DNA from: Pinus tabuliformis
Lineage: Eukaryota; Streptophyta; Pinopsida; Pinales; Pinaceae
Direction of reading: 5' to 3'
DNA length: 64,000 bases
Assembly (NCBI GenBank): GCA_031772625.1
Contig: CM062808.1
Span: 143,632,605-143,696,604 of the forward strand
In this document: in pieces, positions 10,115 to 22,759 of the stretch
Position numbering within the stretch: the stretch's first letter is position 1
How the letters are laid out: every line of letters begins with the position of its first letter
The notes under the pieces: generated by a model
What the model saw: only the letters and a program-made list of their open reading frames with translations
Told to the model about the DNA's origin: nothing
Database searches by the model: none
Program-made: the position numbers and the translations under genes

Positions 10115-10440
10115 GGAACAACACTTCTACATCTTTGTTGTTCCTTTTCGAAGGAACAACACTTTCGTTTTTCTATTGTTCCTTTCCGAAGGAACAACGC
10201 TTTTGTTTTCTGCTATCCTTTCCGAAGGAACAACACTTTCATTTTTCTGTTGTTCCTTTCCGAAGGAACAACACTTTTATTTTCTGTTGTTCCTTTTTGA
10301 AGGAATAACACTTTTATTTTCAACTGTTCCTTTCCAAAGGAACATCACTTGCATTTTTTGATGTTCTTTTCCGAAGGAACAACACCTTCATTTTTTTGTT
10401 GTTCCCTTCCAAAGGAGCAACATTTTCACATTTTTTTGTT
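10115..10440 (+). repeat. 38-bp palindromic tandem array, right half
   Basis: The same unit as at 6430-6767, about eight more copies, ending in diverged units near 10440. Removing 6768-10114 plus one GGAAC copy joins the halves in perfect register. More decayed GTTGTTCC-like copies appear further right (about 11700-12060) and again at 38640-39300. Confidence 0.9.
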
Positions 10441-12076
10441 TATGTTTGTTTTCTTTGGTGTTCCAATTAAGGGACAGCTGTTGTTCCTCTTAATAAACAA
10501 CAATTTTGAGTATATTTTCCTTTTTCTTGTGGTTTTGTGTACTGTAGTTGTTCTATATTGAGAATAGCATTTGTAGAGTGCATTTTCTTCTTTGTGTGTT
10601 TTACCATTTAGATCATTTTTTGAGAGTCATGGTCATTTAAAGCACAACTATACATTTATGCAATGAATACAGAAACTAAAGGATACTGGAATTAGCAAAT
10701 TACATAAAAAAACGTTATCTTTACAAGAAATTGCTTTGAATTGATAAGAGAAAAGAGGAATGGACACAACTATTGATCACCTTGCTGTCATTATTTTACT
10801 AATACTGATATGATTGATTGTTTTTTATCATGATGGTTCTTTCTAAATCCCTATAATTCTCTTTGATCATTATTATTAAATAAGAATAAGGGTATATTTT
10901 TCTCTATTGAGATGTTAAGAATTCTTTCACCATCCATACTCTTAAGGAGTGTTGAACCACCCTCTGTAGATAAATAGGAAAAGTGCTATATAAAAGAAAA
11001 AAAGAAGAAATAAGAAAAATGTTTATATGATTGCTAACATGGTTTGTTAGATGAAGGATAGGGGGTCTAATCAAGAGCTAGCCTACCATGATCATAAGGA
11101 AGAAAGTGAACTGGCATTCCCACTATGGCCACCACACCAGGGATATGATGCAAGAGGCACATCAGAAAAATAAAAAGTCCTTGGAACAGGAGGTCTCATC
11201 ACGAGCTGGCCTACCCACCTTTCACTCCTTCCTGGTGAATGGCATTATGATTCATCTGGTTACCAAGCCAACATAATGGCCTCCATTCTGACACTGCATA
11301 GCACTTTCCTAGGAATACACAAAGGATTATAGTTCCAAGGGTGAAATAAACAACTCTGTCAAGGTTATGGACACCTGTGGGCAATAGAGCTCTATTGATG
11401 GTATTGAAGTCATATTTCTTATACACCAATATCAACTATAAAACCCTTCTTCTTATATCTTTATAAATCATTCAAATGAGATTATGTATATAACCCTTCC
11501 GAACCTTTGATACATGAAAATCAATTACAAATCAATTATGACGGTAAAAGTTGATAATGACGCCATATGACCTTTTATTCACGTCAGCTGTCCTATCCTC
11601 TAATTCTCGCATCATATCATGGCATTTCCTTATTTATTAAGTGATTCTATTCTATGCCTTGATTTTGGTAATCTGCTCATCATTGTAAACATGGAATTTT
11701 TGTACACGCTGTTCCTTAATGACTCTGTACTATGGAAGTTCAGCACATTTCTCCTTCATTTGATGGCCGAGGACGACCTATCACATTGCAGGGGGGCATA
11801 GGTAATCCCATAATTCACTGACATACGTGTCAGCTCATCATTCAGAAGAATTAATGACTCGGGAATAGGAATGCTTAACAGTATTTTGTTTCCCAATATG
11901 CATGGCTTGCTGTTCCAAAGTTCTTTCCGTGTTTTAAACTGCAAAAATTAGCAGTAATTTTGAAATTCGAATAGCTTGCTATTCTAACATCTTCTCTGTG
12001 TTTTCCTAACAGTCAGCTAAAATTTTAACAGCCTGTTGTTCCATTATCGTCTCTACATTTTTACAGTGTGCTAAGC
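10441..12076. other. gypsy-A spacer, no gene recognised
   Basis: About 1.6 kb of AT-rich sequence between the repeat array and the extra ORF. It has scattered decayed GTTGTTCC-type repeat words, and two related words AAGAGCTAGCCTACC and ACGAGCTGGCCTACC near 11073 and 11200. Short ORFs here have no recognisable product. Confidence 0.5.
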
Positions 12077-12379
12077 ATGGGAAGAAGATCAATTCGCAGT
12101 GAGTCACAAGTGTTGATGGTCTCGGATGCTGCGCGATATATCCTGGTGAGTGAAAGATGGATAGTTTATCTTAACTGTCTACAACAATCCAACAAGATGG
12201 TGGCAATTGAATTTTTATAGAACTTGCATGAACATCATTCCATGGTAAGAGGCAGACAGATAGCAGTAGTTGAGAACATAATTACAGGGGTTTTGGGACT
12301 GCCAGCCACTGGACCTGTGTGGACTCTAAAAAAGGTGAGACTATGAGATGCCATGAAAATATTCCAGGATGAAGGATAG
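12077..12379 (+). pseudogene. gypsy-A extra ORF, block 1 (Transposase_32-like)
   Basis: Start of the extra ORF: MGRRSIRSESQVLMVSDAAR, then VENIITGVLGLPATGPVW and AMKIFQDEG, with stops at three codons. Removing the 12380-21915 insert and one GATAG copy joins this block in frame to block 2. With block 2 it resembles the plant transposon ORFs of the putative plant transposon protein/Transposase_32 type (the HHGLI motif comes in block 2). That comparison is from memory and is moderate at best. Function of such ORFs is unknown. Confidence 0.55.
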
Positions 12380-15300
12380 TGTTATCACTCAGGTTGTTCA
12401 ATTTGACTCCTAAGGGAATACGGCCGAGGTAACCACAGACCAAGCTTTGGATTGCAGGTTCTAGCCTACCTGCAATCAGAGAGGGCTCTCTCTTTATGAT
12501 TTAGCATTGTTTAGGGGTGATTTTAGGCTAGTTATGACGAGCATGGGTTTGTTTTTAAGTTTGGTTGGATGGATGATGTTTCAGACAGAGTTGGCATGCA
12601 AAGGATGAGAAATTCAGACCATTGGGCATGGAGTCAATGAATCTGAACTGATGGGTGTGTTTTCTTTGGCAAAAGAGAAGAATATAGAGCAGGATAGCTA
12701 CACATGGAACAATCTTTAAAGCTGGAAATGAGATGAAGTGGAGGTCAGGGAATGAAAGGCAGTTAAGAATCTCTCATTCAGCCAACAGAGGGAAAGTGAA
12801 TGAAGACTATATAGGAGCAATGAAGAATTCCTAGACAGCATTCGGGGATGAGAGAAATAGCTTAAACATGATCAATTAAGTATGCATATTCATCACTAAT
12901 TCAGAGGAAAATATAGAAAAGTTACAGTAATTAAGCACAGAGTTATACAAGGAAAATTCTAAGCTATTCTTCTTTTCTGCAACTTAGATTACGATATATA
13001 GATGATACAGACACATATAAACTGAAAACAGAGGTGAGGAAGACTTATTGAACCATGAGGAAGCACAGGAATTCCATATTATGTTCTTCGGCCATCAAAA
13101 CCACAACCAGCCAGTTCAGAAGCAAACATTCCAGCAATCTTTGATTATAGAAGCTCTCAGGCTTACAACGCAAGTCTAGAATGAGTAAATCAACCAACCA
13201 ACCCTTGAAACATTGTTTGGGGAGGTATAAATAGAAAAAACATGTGTAAAAACAAGATCTGAGACATATCTGAAGGAAAATATCTAAAAACCTAACTTCT
13301 AATGCAAGTAAAACAAATACATCCATCAAATGCTGCGCTGGAGGCAGCAACATAAAAAATGAGGCTATGGGGCGTCCTTTGGCAGCTCTGTTGTCCAATC
13401 TGCAATAATTGTTCCTTTAATCTCTTATCTGCTACTTTTATTCGGCCCTGCCACTCTTAGCTAGCTCTGATTCCTATTAAATCTGATATGATTCAGCTTT
13501 AAATGGCTTTAACTCTGTTCTGGTATTCATTGACTTTGTTTGTGCCTCTTTAATGCTCAAAACGCCTTCAGCTTTAACTGATACACTTTAACTTGAATCG
13601 GGCCTCTTTCCTCCCACTGATACACTTTAAACTGTCAAATCGCCCCTTTTCTGCCACTTTATGGCAAAAATAGATGCTGTAATGCTTTCCGCGGGCTTCT
13701 GGAGGCTTTGGATGAGTTTCGGCGCTTGGCCGATCAAAAATAGTGCTAGAATCTAAAGAAATGCTGCAAAAAGGGAGGATTTGTGGACTGATAGGTTGTT
13801 GAGGCTGAGATCCTACATTTTGGAGCTGAACTGGGCAAAAGCGACTGAAAATTGCTGAGGAAATGATTTGGGCCGCCTTTGGAGAAGGAGCGCAGAGGAG
13901 CGATGCAATAAAACATAAGAAAAGCCCTTTTTGCCTATAAGGCAAAAAACCACGTAAACCGTGAAATTTGGCGAAAAACAAGCAAGAGAAATTCACTGAA
14001 GCTGAGAACCAATATGGGCTGTTGGATCGCGCGAAGGCAGATCCAATGACAGCGATGAATATCGTAATATCACAATCGGCGGGGAGCGGGGGCAGAGTGT
14101 TATCATATATATGTGTTTAGCGATACAGCGATCGCCGATATCGCATCGGCGATCGCCTATCGGGGCGGAATGGGCGATGGCCATATAATATATAAGCGAT
14201 GCGATATATGGGGGTTGCGACTTAATATGGGCTGTTAGATTTGGGGGCTTGATCCGACGGCTACCGAGCGATTGGCATATCGCATCGGCGGAGGTCCATG
14301 GGTGCGGGCCTTTGTACACACAATGGAGCGATAGCGAAACGCTTGGATTAGCGATAGAGCACGGCTTAATCATTAAATATGGATTTTTGTGATAAATGCA
14401 AATTAATGATAAAACAGGGTTATGCGGGGAAGCAGAGATATGCAGTGAAAGGGCTATTGCAGCAATGAATGGATTGTGATAGCGATATCACTGTCGGGTG
14501 CGATGGGGATATCGCATCGGCGGAGGGGTCAAAGAATATGGAATGTGACATAGGACTCTTGCGACCGCCGATTGCGAAGTCGCGATCGGCGGTTTTCCAT
14601 CGGAGCTGCATATATATGGGCCAATGCATGTCTGGTGCGACCTCCGACAGCGATATCGCGTCGGAGGGGAGGGGGAAGCGATCAGAAGAATGTTTTGCTA
14701 ATCGGCCAAGGCCTAATGCAATCGGGGGAAGACTTATATAATCAGAGGAGGAAAATATGAGATCAGAGGTGGATTTTCATGCTTTTGAAGGGGTTTTCAA
14801 CACATCGGAAGGGGTCTGATAGCCTTTGAAGGGGGATTATATGCTTAGGAAGGGGTCCAAAAGCATTTGGAAGGTTTTTATGAAGTGATAAAGGACTTTA
14901 TGCATTGGAAGGAGTCCAAATGCATTTAGAAGATGGTTTGAGAAGAAAAACTGAGGGTTCTTACTAAGTTTCAGGAAAACTTAGTAATTCCCAAGCATAC
15001 TTATGATTATTTTTCAACCAGAGGGAGGGGATATGCACATAGAGGGGCTATTTAACATATTTTTTAGTAGGGGGAGGGGAAACAGATAGGGATTTACATA
15101 ACAAGTTTAGAAGTTAATATGAGATTTGATCAGAAAGTGCTAAGGACGGAAATCTTAGGCCATAAAGGGGAAAAACGATTTATAGAAGAAATATGAGCAC
15201 TCCTAAGTAAAGCAGATCTTTACTTAGGCAAATGTTTATGGAATATGATGAGTTTTGGTGATGTCAAGCAAATCTTAACATCTCTAGGGGAAGTTAGTGA

Positions 15301-15853
15301 ATGTTTTGGGGAAGAGGAAGAAGGGGAAGTTAGACATGCCTCGCTTCAGCTTCGCCAAGGGATTTTTGCCTTGCAATTGTGATTTGAATAGATTTGACAC
15401 TTGAAAACATAAAACAGATCACAAATCCTTATTCTGCCACTTCAGAACTACCTACCCGGCCTACTTACCTAGCATTTTCTCTTCTTTTTGTTTGGGTGCA
15501 CTTGAACTAGCAAACCCGGCTTTTCATCTTTTCCTTTGGCTATCCTCCTATCTAAAGCTACCCTTATTTCTGCTAGGGGCTCAGATTAAGCTGTTGAGCA
15601 CCCTTGATTCTCTACCTATATAACAATCTGCCAAGATTAAACAGTTTGGACAGATCTTTATTCTCTATCTTCTAAAACATGAAATTTAAAACTAGGGAGG
15701 CCAAGATTAAACTGTTTGGCCCTCCCTTAACTGTAACAAAACTACTGATTGCTTGGAAATATGGAACCTTTGCAACAATGGAAAGGATGAACATATTTGG
15801 CACTTCCAAAGTCAATCATGAAAAATGACACCTATTTCAATAGGAGGCTAACA
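12380..15853 (-). repeat. TR-GAG-like element, 3' LTR
   Basis: Left LTR, 3474 bp; 3' LTR in element sense. On the minus strand: U3 from 15853 to a TATA box near 14733-14742, then a long CpG-rich R/U5 (about 14700-14040) full of GCGATATCGC/GATCGCC palindromes, and near the end GAGAGAGCCCTCTC (12479-12492) and a 9-bp perfect stem (12451-12459 with 12468-12476). ORFs in it do not match known proteins and are mirrored in the other LTR. Confidence 0.92.
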
Positions 15854-16655
15854 GTGGCTCCACTTGGGGATGGCTTTTCCTTGCGAAAAGTTAAGAACAG
15901 CGGGTCAGAATGCCTTAGTCTTCAATTGTTGCTGTAATTTGAAAACTTCCCTTTGCTGGTTGCTTATTTATGTATATGACAGCATGCTTGAAGAGCTTAG
16001 GGCCTTCTCTTCAGGCTTCAATTGCAGCAAGCTTACTATGAAAACAGAAAACTGAAATCCTACCTACCTACTCTAATCAACACCTTCTTTGTTGTTAGGT
16101 GAAATGAAATAGCCAATGCAGCCACTTAATCATTATAAACATCAGTGAGCTTTGCTGCTTCTGCTTGCTGGTGCTTGAATTGGAGATCTTGCAATCTGAT
16201 ATAACTTTGTTAACCTTTGACGAGATAAGGAAAGTACTGATATCCTTTGCTGAATCTAAACATTGTACAAATGGGTCCTACAACATATATACATTATTGC
16301 TAAGCTAATTCAAAGAACTGTACAAAGGTTTAGGACAACTATCATGCCTTTAAATTGGGACATCACCAACATCTTGATACTGAGCCTTACAGCCTGCCAA
16401 TGGAGAAGAGAGCTAACTTATTCCATCATACGGCCTGTCAGCAGATGGATTATACAGAACTTGGACTGATACCTGCAATTCATTACAAATAGGCTCAAAT
16501 GGCACTTGATAGATCTGCACAGGCTGCTCCTCCTTTTCTTTAAAAAATTCAGAAGATTCAAAACAAAGTGGCAGAGAATCAACTTGGATCATTTGATCAT
16601 AAGTTGTTGCTTCTACGTCTTTTTCTTCAATCTGACATTCAACGGCACTTTGGGA
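15854..16655. other. TR-GAG internal 3' region and polypurine tract side
   Basis: Internal region between the gag end and the 3' LTR; no coding capacity recognised. The minus strand near the LTR reads CCATCCCCAAGTGGAGCCAC, a poor polypurine tract. Confidence 0.5.
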
Positions 16656-17900
16656 CTACAAAAATACAACCGATACATTAAGAGAAGAAATATGATTGTC
16701 CTCTAGATGGTCAACATCAATATTTATTGACACTTGATCACAAATTGTGTGATAGCTATCCTCAATAAACTGAAAAGAATTAAAACACAACGGCAAAGTT
16801 CCTTCGTTGAAATCAAAATTTACTCCATTTTCCTCTCTCTCTTCATAGCTGAAATGAGCAAGCTGATCACTGTATTCGGGTTGCTGAACCTGAACACCAC
16901 TTTCTTCCAAAATAGGCTCTAATTCCTCTACAAGGTTGATTTGGATTTGAGGCACATAATCTTCATTGTATTGATCATATTTGGGAAAACAGCTAAAAGA
17001 AGAAAAGTGATTATATTCACATAATAAATCAGGAGACTCCTCCGCGTATTGCTCTGTGAATAGGTCATCTGATTTGGGGGAAATGGGCTCATGAATATCA
17101 ATTTCATCCCTTTGTAAAACAAATGTGCTCTGGTGCTCTAGAAATTCAACTTTCAGTGTGGTCATCTGCATCATATCTTCTGATTTTTTATCAAACTATG
17201 AAGCTTCTGCTCTTGCTCTGCCTTGCGTTGTTCCTCTCTCATCTTCAGATTTGCCTCCACGTCCACTGCTATGTCCTGCATTTGTTTCATAGTGGACGAG
17301 CTTCTTTCTCTCAAACGAAATTCAGTTTCTGAATCAAAAGCTCTTGGATAATGCAATAGAGCTAAATCAGGGGGAGGTCTTATATTCAATGGCATAGAAT
17401 GATAAACTTGATTGAATCGATCAGAAAATTGCTAAATCGATTCACCTGGAAGCCTTTTTAACTGATTGTATTCTTCAATAAGCATGAGGAAATTAATTTT
17501 TATCATCCACCTATCAAGGAAAAGCTTGGAAAACTGCTGAAGATTTGGAATGCTAGCCTCTGGCAAGGACTTAAACCAAGTCCTAACTTCGCTTTGCAAA
17601 GAAAGGGCGAAAAGCCTAATACTAACATCCTCATCCTCCACTTCAAATATGTTAAGATAGTCTTCAAAGGCTTGGATATGCTTTTGGGCAGATATTCCAT
17701 TCTCTCCATCAAATCTTGGGAGATACTTAGGATGATCTTTAGGCAAAGGATTGAGCACGGGAGGCAAAACAAGTGGCTTATATCTATCAGGAACTTTGCG
17801 AAGCACGGGAATATGTACAGGGATTGGCTGATTGGGCTTGATTTGAAGAGGGATAGGATGATTGGCTTTGATTTTTGTTTCCTCCTTGGCTGCATGATGA
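16656..17900 (-). pseudogene. gag: Gag of the TR-GAG-like element
   Basis: Gypsy-type capsid gene. The core (17806-17432) reads YLPRFDGENGISAQKHIQAF, EVRTWFKSLPEASI, FSKLFLDRW and NQLKRLPGES, the retrotrans_gag pattern. After a TAG the same frame gives QFSDRFNQVYHSMP and a charged coiled-coil segment (MREEQRKAEQEQKLHSL) to 17171. A shifted frame (17174-16656) continues as an acidic domain (EPISPKSDDLFTEQYAEESP) without zinc knuckles. The N-terminal part upstream of 17806 is frameshifted (MQPRRKQKSK near 17898). No protease or polymerase follows before the 3' LTR, so mobility would have depended on a partner element. Confidence 0.8.
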
Positions 17901-18365
17901 TCTTAAACAGATTTAGAAGGCTGCTGTTCAGATGTATAAGGAGGCTTTTCAACAACTTTTTACAAAGGAAAATTATAAAAATCATCTCTAAAATATAATA
18001 TACACAACAAAATTTTATGGATGAGAAAGAACATGATCTCTTGGACAATACTACAGGTCAGAAGCCTGATCTGCTCATACATTTGTTTTGGGTTCATTTC
18101 TCCAGTGGAGTCTTTATTATGACGATGTTGTGGAGTCGCCAGGTGGATGAATTAATTTTGAAGTGTCTGATCTCTGTCCACCGTCACAGATCAGAACTAA
18201 ACATGAAATAAGTATGAAGAAAAAGGGGTATTTTCTCCAGGAAACAAGATTTTTTGAGATTTTCAGAGATTTTTATGATTTTTTGGGATTTTTTAGACAA
18301 CTTTTAGATTTATTCAAGAGGCAAATTGATCAAACATTGGATTTCACAGAAATAAACAAATGATT
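17901..18365. other. TR-GAG leader between primer site and gag
   Basis: About 460 bp of untranslated leader. It contains a TTTT-rich stretch (18240-18310); no gene seen. Confidence 0.5.
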
Positions 18366-18387
18366 CAGTTCCCCAGCGAAGTCGCCA
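18366..18387 (-). other. Primer binding site of TR-GAG-like element
   Basis: The minus strand begins TGGCGACTTCGCTGGGGA four bases inside the LTR edge. This is the type of primer site I associate with Tat/Ogre-like elements (probably tRNA-Arg); the tRNA identity is inferred. It sets the element's orientation. Confidence 0.75.
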
Positions 18388-18391
18388 ATGA

Positions 18392-20113
18392 TGTTATCAC
18401 TCAGGTTGTTCCCTTTGACTCCTAAGGGAATACGGCCGAGGTAACCATAGACCAAGCTTTGGATTGTAGGTCCTAGCCTACCTGCAATCAGAGAGGGCTC
18501 TCTCTTTATGATTTAGCTCTGTTTAGAGGTGATTTTAGGCTAGTTATGACGAGCATGGTTTTTTTTTTAAGTTTGGTGGGATGGCTGATGCTTCAGAGAG
18601 AGTTGGCATGCAAAGGATGAGAAATTCGGACCATTGGGCATGGAGTCAATGAATTTGAACTGATGGGTGTGTTTTCTTTGGCAAAATAGAGGAATATAGA
18701 GCATGATAGCTACACATGGAACAATCTTTAAAGTTGGAAATGAGATGAAGTGGAGGTCAGGGAATGAAAGGCAGTCAAGAATCTCTCATTCAGCCAACAA
18801 AGGGAAAGTGAATGAAGACTATATAGGAGCAATGAAGAATTCCTAGACAGCATTCAGGGATGAGAGAAATAGCTTAAACATGATCAATTAAGTATGCATA
18901 TTCATCACTAATTCAGAGGAAAACATAGAAAACTTACAGGAATTGAGCACAGAGTGCTGCAAGGCAAATTCTAAGCTATTCTTTTTTTCTGCAACTTAGA
19001 TTATGATATATAGATGATACAGACACATATAAACTAAAAATAGAGGTGAGGAAGACTTATTGAACCATGAGGAAGCACAGGAATTCCATATTATGTTCTT
19101 TAGCCATCAAAACCACAACCAGCCAGTTCAGAAGCAAACATTCCAGCAATCTTTGATTATAGAAGCTCTCAGGCTTACAACACAAGTCTAGAATGAGTAA
19201 ATCCACCAACCAACCCTTGAAACATTGTTTGGGGAGGTATAAATAGAAAAAACATGTGTACAAACAAGATCTGAGACAGATCTAAAGGAAAATATCTAGA
19301 AACCTAACTTCTAATGCAAGTAAAACAAATACATCCATCTAATGCTACGCTGGAGGCAGCAGCATAAAAAATGAGGATATGGGGCGTCCTTTGGCAGCTT
19401 TGCTGTCCAATCTGCAATAATTGTGCCTTTAATCTCTTATCTGTTGCTTTTATTTGGCCCTGTCGCTCTTAGCTGGCTCTGATTCCTATTAAATCTGATA
19501 TGATTCGACTTTAAATGGCTTTAACTCTGTTCTGGTATTCATTGACTTTGTTTGGTCCTCTTTAATGCTCAAAACGCCTTCAACTTTAACTGATACACTT
19601 TAACTTGAATCCGGCCTCTTTCCTCCCACTGATACACTTTAAACTGTCAAATCGCCCCTTTTCTGCCACTTTATGGAAAAAATAGATGCTGCAATGCTTT
19701 TTGCGGGCTTCTGGAGGCTTTGAAGGAGTTTCAGCGATTGGCCGATCAAAAATAGTGCTAGAATCTGAAGAAATGCTGCAAAAAAGGAGTATTTGTGGAC
19801 TGATAGGTTGCTTAGGCTGAGACCCTGCATTTTGGAGCTGAACTGGGCAGAAGCGACTGAAAATTGCTGAGGAAATGATCTGGGCTGATTTTAGAGAAGG
19901 AGCGCAGAGGAGCGATGCAATAAAACATAAGAAAAACCCTTTCTGCCTATAAGGCAAAAAACCACGTAAACCGTGAAATTTGGCGAAAAAGAGGCGGGAG
20001 CAATTCACTGAAGCCGAAAACCAATCTGGGCCGATGGATCGCGCGAAGGCAGATCCAATGGCAGCGATAAATATCACAATATCGCAATCGACAGGGAGCA
20101 GGGGCGGAGTGTT

Positions 20114-20182
<69 letters not shown>

Positions 20183-21915
20183 TTAGCGATATAGCGATCG
20201 CCGATATTGCATCAGTGATTGCCTATCGGGGTGGAATGGGTGGTGCCCATATAATATAAGTGATCTGATATATGGGGGCTGCGACTTAATATGGGCCGTT
20301 AGATCTGGGGGCTTGATCTGATGGTTGCCGAGCGATTGGCATATCGCATCGGCGGAGGTCCATGGGTGCGGGCCTTTGTACACACGATGGAGCGATAGCG
20401 AAATGCTTGGATTAGCGATAGAGCGCGGCTTAATCATTAAATATGGATTTTTGCGATAAACGCAAATTAACGATAAAACAGGGTTATGCAGGGAAGCAAA
20501 GATATGCGGTGAAAGGGCTATTGTGGCAATGAATGGATTGTGATAGCGATATCGCTGTCGTGTGCGATGGCGATATCGCATCAGCGGAGGGGTCAGAGAA
20601 TATGGAATGTGACATAGGACTTGCGACCGCCGATTGCGAAGTCGCGATTGGTGGTTTTCCATCGGAGCTGCATATATATGGGCAAATGCATGTCTGGTGC
20701 GACCTCTGATAGCAATATTGCGTCAGAGGGGGGGGGGAAGTGATCGGAAGAATGTTTTGCTAATCAGCCAAGGCCTAATGCGATCGGGGGAAGACTTATA
20801 TAATCGGAGGAGGAAAATATGAGATCGGAGGTGGATTTTCATGCTTTTGAAGGGGTTTTCAACGCATCAGAAGGGGTCTGATAGCCTTTGAAGGGGGATT
20901 ATATGCTTAGGAAGGGGTCCAAAAGCATTTGGAAGGTTTTTATGAAGTGATAAAGGCTTTTATGCATTGGAAGGAGTCCAAATGCATTTAGAATATGGTT
21001 TAAGAAGCAAAACTAAGGGTTCTTACTAAGCTTTAGGCAAACTTAGTAATTCCCAAGCATACTTATGGTTATTTTTCAACCAGAGGGAGGGGATATGCAC
21101 ATAGAGGGGCTATTTAACATATTTTTTAGTAGGGGGAGGGGAAACAGATAGGGATTTACATAATAATTTTAGAAGTTAATATGAGATTTGATCAGAAAGC
21201 GCTAAGGATGGAAATCTTAGGCTACAAAGGGGAAAAATGATTTATAGAAGAAATATGAGCACTCCTAAGTAAAGAAGATCTTTACTTAGGCAAATGTTTA
21301 TGGAATATGATGAGTTTTGGTGATGTCAAGCAGATCTTAACATCTTTAGGGGAAGTTAGTGAATGTTTTGGGGAAGAGGAACAATGGGAAGTTAGACATG
21401 CCTTGCTTCAGATCCGCCAAGGGATTTTTGCCTTGCAATTGTGATTTGAATAGATTTAACACTTGAAAACATAAAACGGATCAAAATTCCTTATTCTGCC
21501 ACTTCAGAACTACCTACCCGGCCTACTTACCTAGCATTTTCTCTTCTTTTTGTTTGGGTGCACTTGAACTAGCAAACCCAGCTTTTCATCTTTTCCTTTG
21601 GCTATCCTCCTATCTAAAGCTACCCTTATTTCTGCCAGGGGCTCAAATTAAGCTATTGAGTACCCTTGATTCTCTACCTATCTAACAATCTGCCAAGATT
21701 AAATAGTTTGGACAGATCTTTATTATCTATCTTCTAAAACATGAAATTTAAACCTAGGAAGGCCAAGATAAAAATGTTTGGCCCTCCTTTAACTGTAACA
21801 AAACTTCTGATTTCTTGGAAATATGGAACCTTTGCAGCAATGGAAAGGATGAACATATTTGGCACTTCCAATGTCAATCATGAAAAATGACACCTATTTC
21901 AATAGGAGGCTAACA
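18392..21915 (-). repeat. TR-GAG-like element, 5' LTR
   Basis: Right LTR, 3524 bp; colinear with the left LTR throughout. It carries the TATA box equivalent near 20792-20801 and an expanded (AT)n(GT)n tract at 20117-20182 where the left copy has only a few units. Confidence 0.92.
20117..20182. repeat. (AT)n(GT)n microsatellite in the 5' LTR
   Basis: About 24 AT units then about 9 GT units. The matching site in the other LTR (near 14105) has only atatatatgtgt, so the expansion arose after insertion or in one LTR lineage. Confidence 0.95.
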
Positions 21916-22759
21916 GATAGAACCTGACTATAAAAGGGAAGGGAGTTTTACCGGCAACCTTGGGAGAGTCATGGGTGGAATTGGCAAGAATCATCCAGAG
22001 CTACATCACTTGTGATGGCAGGAAAGATGTGGTAAGAGCACGATATCTTAAACTTTTAGCTATGTTAAAGAAAAAGTGTGTTGTGAATTTGCCCGTGTTT
22101 TAAATTCTTTATTACATGATGTTGCTCGAAGTATGAAGAAATCTTGCCATTTAGAGTTAGTAGTAACCCACCATGGCTTAATATGACTGATAGTCAGCCA
22201 CATCCTTACCCAACAACAGAGCAGTTGGGAAGAACTGATTTTCGCAATAGACGGGGGACTGGCTTTGCCAGCCCCAAAACGAAAACATGTTTCCTGTACA
22301 TCAAGCAGACCTCTGAAATGAAGGAAATCTGTTAGATTGGCAAGGATCAGGGGAATGCTGAGGAATCACTAGCAAGACAGTGGTTAGCCTATAGAGATAC
22401 ACGATTTAGGAGACGAAGGACCCCCACAATTGGATGGTGGGGAGAATGAAAAAGAATTGGAGGAAAATGATAAAGGAGAACTAGAGGAAGAGATTGAGCA
22501 ATCCAGTCAGGAGGAAGAGGAAGCAGAGCAATGCAGTGGAAGTCCACTGCAAAAACCGTTGCAAGAAGATGAGTTGGCACAGATTTTGGCCAATATGGGT
22601 GAATATTCCCAAGCTCATATCCCACTTAACCCTCACACAGAAGAAGGACCGCAAGAGCACTCTATTAATGACAAAAGTGCATCCAAATAACTATGTGATG
22701 AAGAAGAAGGACTGCAAGAGCACTTTGTTCATGACAAAAGTTCATCCGAAGAACTGTGT
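21916..22759 (+). pseudogene. gypsy-A extra ORF, block 2
   Basis: Continues block 1 in frame: NLTIKGKGVLPATLGESWVE, LARIIQSYITCDGRKDVVRA, LKLLAMLKKKCVVNLPVF. Then frameshifts, with LHDVARSMKKSCHLELVVTH and HGLI readable in other frames. The HHGLI word and the LP-HDVAR pattern recall plant Transposase_32-type ORFs. From 22430 a highly acidic part follows (ENEKELEENDKGELEEEIEQ). It ends in 60-bp repeats encoding a 20-residue CDEEEGLQEHSxHDKSxSEEL-like unit, interrupted by the element at 22760. Confidence 0.55.

Larger units (their letters stand above)
12380..21915 (-). mobile_element. Gag-only LTR retrotransposon (TR-GAG-like), complete
   Basis: A complete minus-strand element with LTRs at 12380-15853 and 18392-21915, ends TGTTATCAC..GGCTAACA, and a perfect 5-bp target duplication GATAG (12375-12379 and 21916-21920). 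The internal region is only about 2.5 kb. It has a primer site beside the right LTR and a decayed gypsy-type gag, but no protease, reverse transcriptase or integrase. That is the architecture described for TR-GAG non-autonomous elements. The LTRs (3474 and 3524 bp) differ mainly by a microsatellite expansion in the right copy, plus scattered substitutions. Confidence 0.92.

Noticed and set aside
6430..10440. Repeats with palindromes at regular spacing, like a CRISPR array.
   Set aside because: Units are contiguous tandem repeats with no unique spacers, in a plant retrotransposon; no cas genes.
13574..14760. ORFs in the TR-GAG LTR (also 19586-20822).
   Set aside because: Lie in untranslated LTR sequence, differ between the two LTR copies, and resemble no protein.
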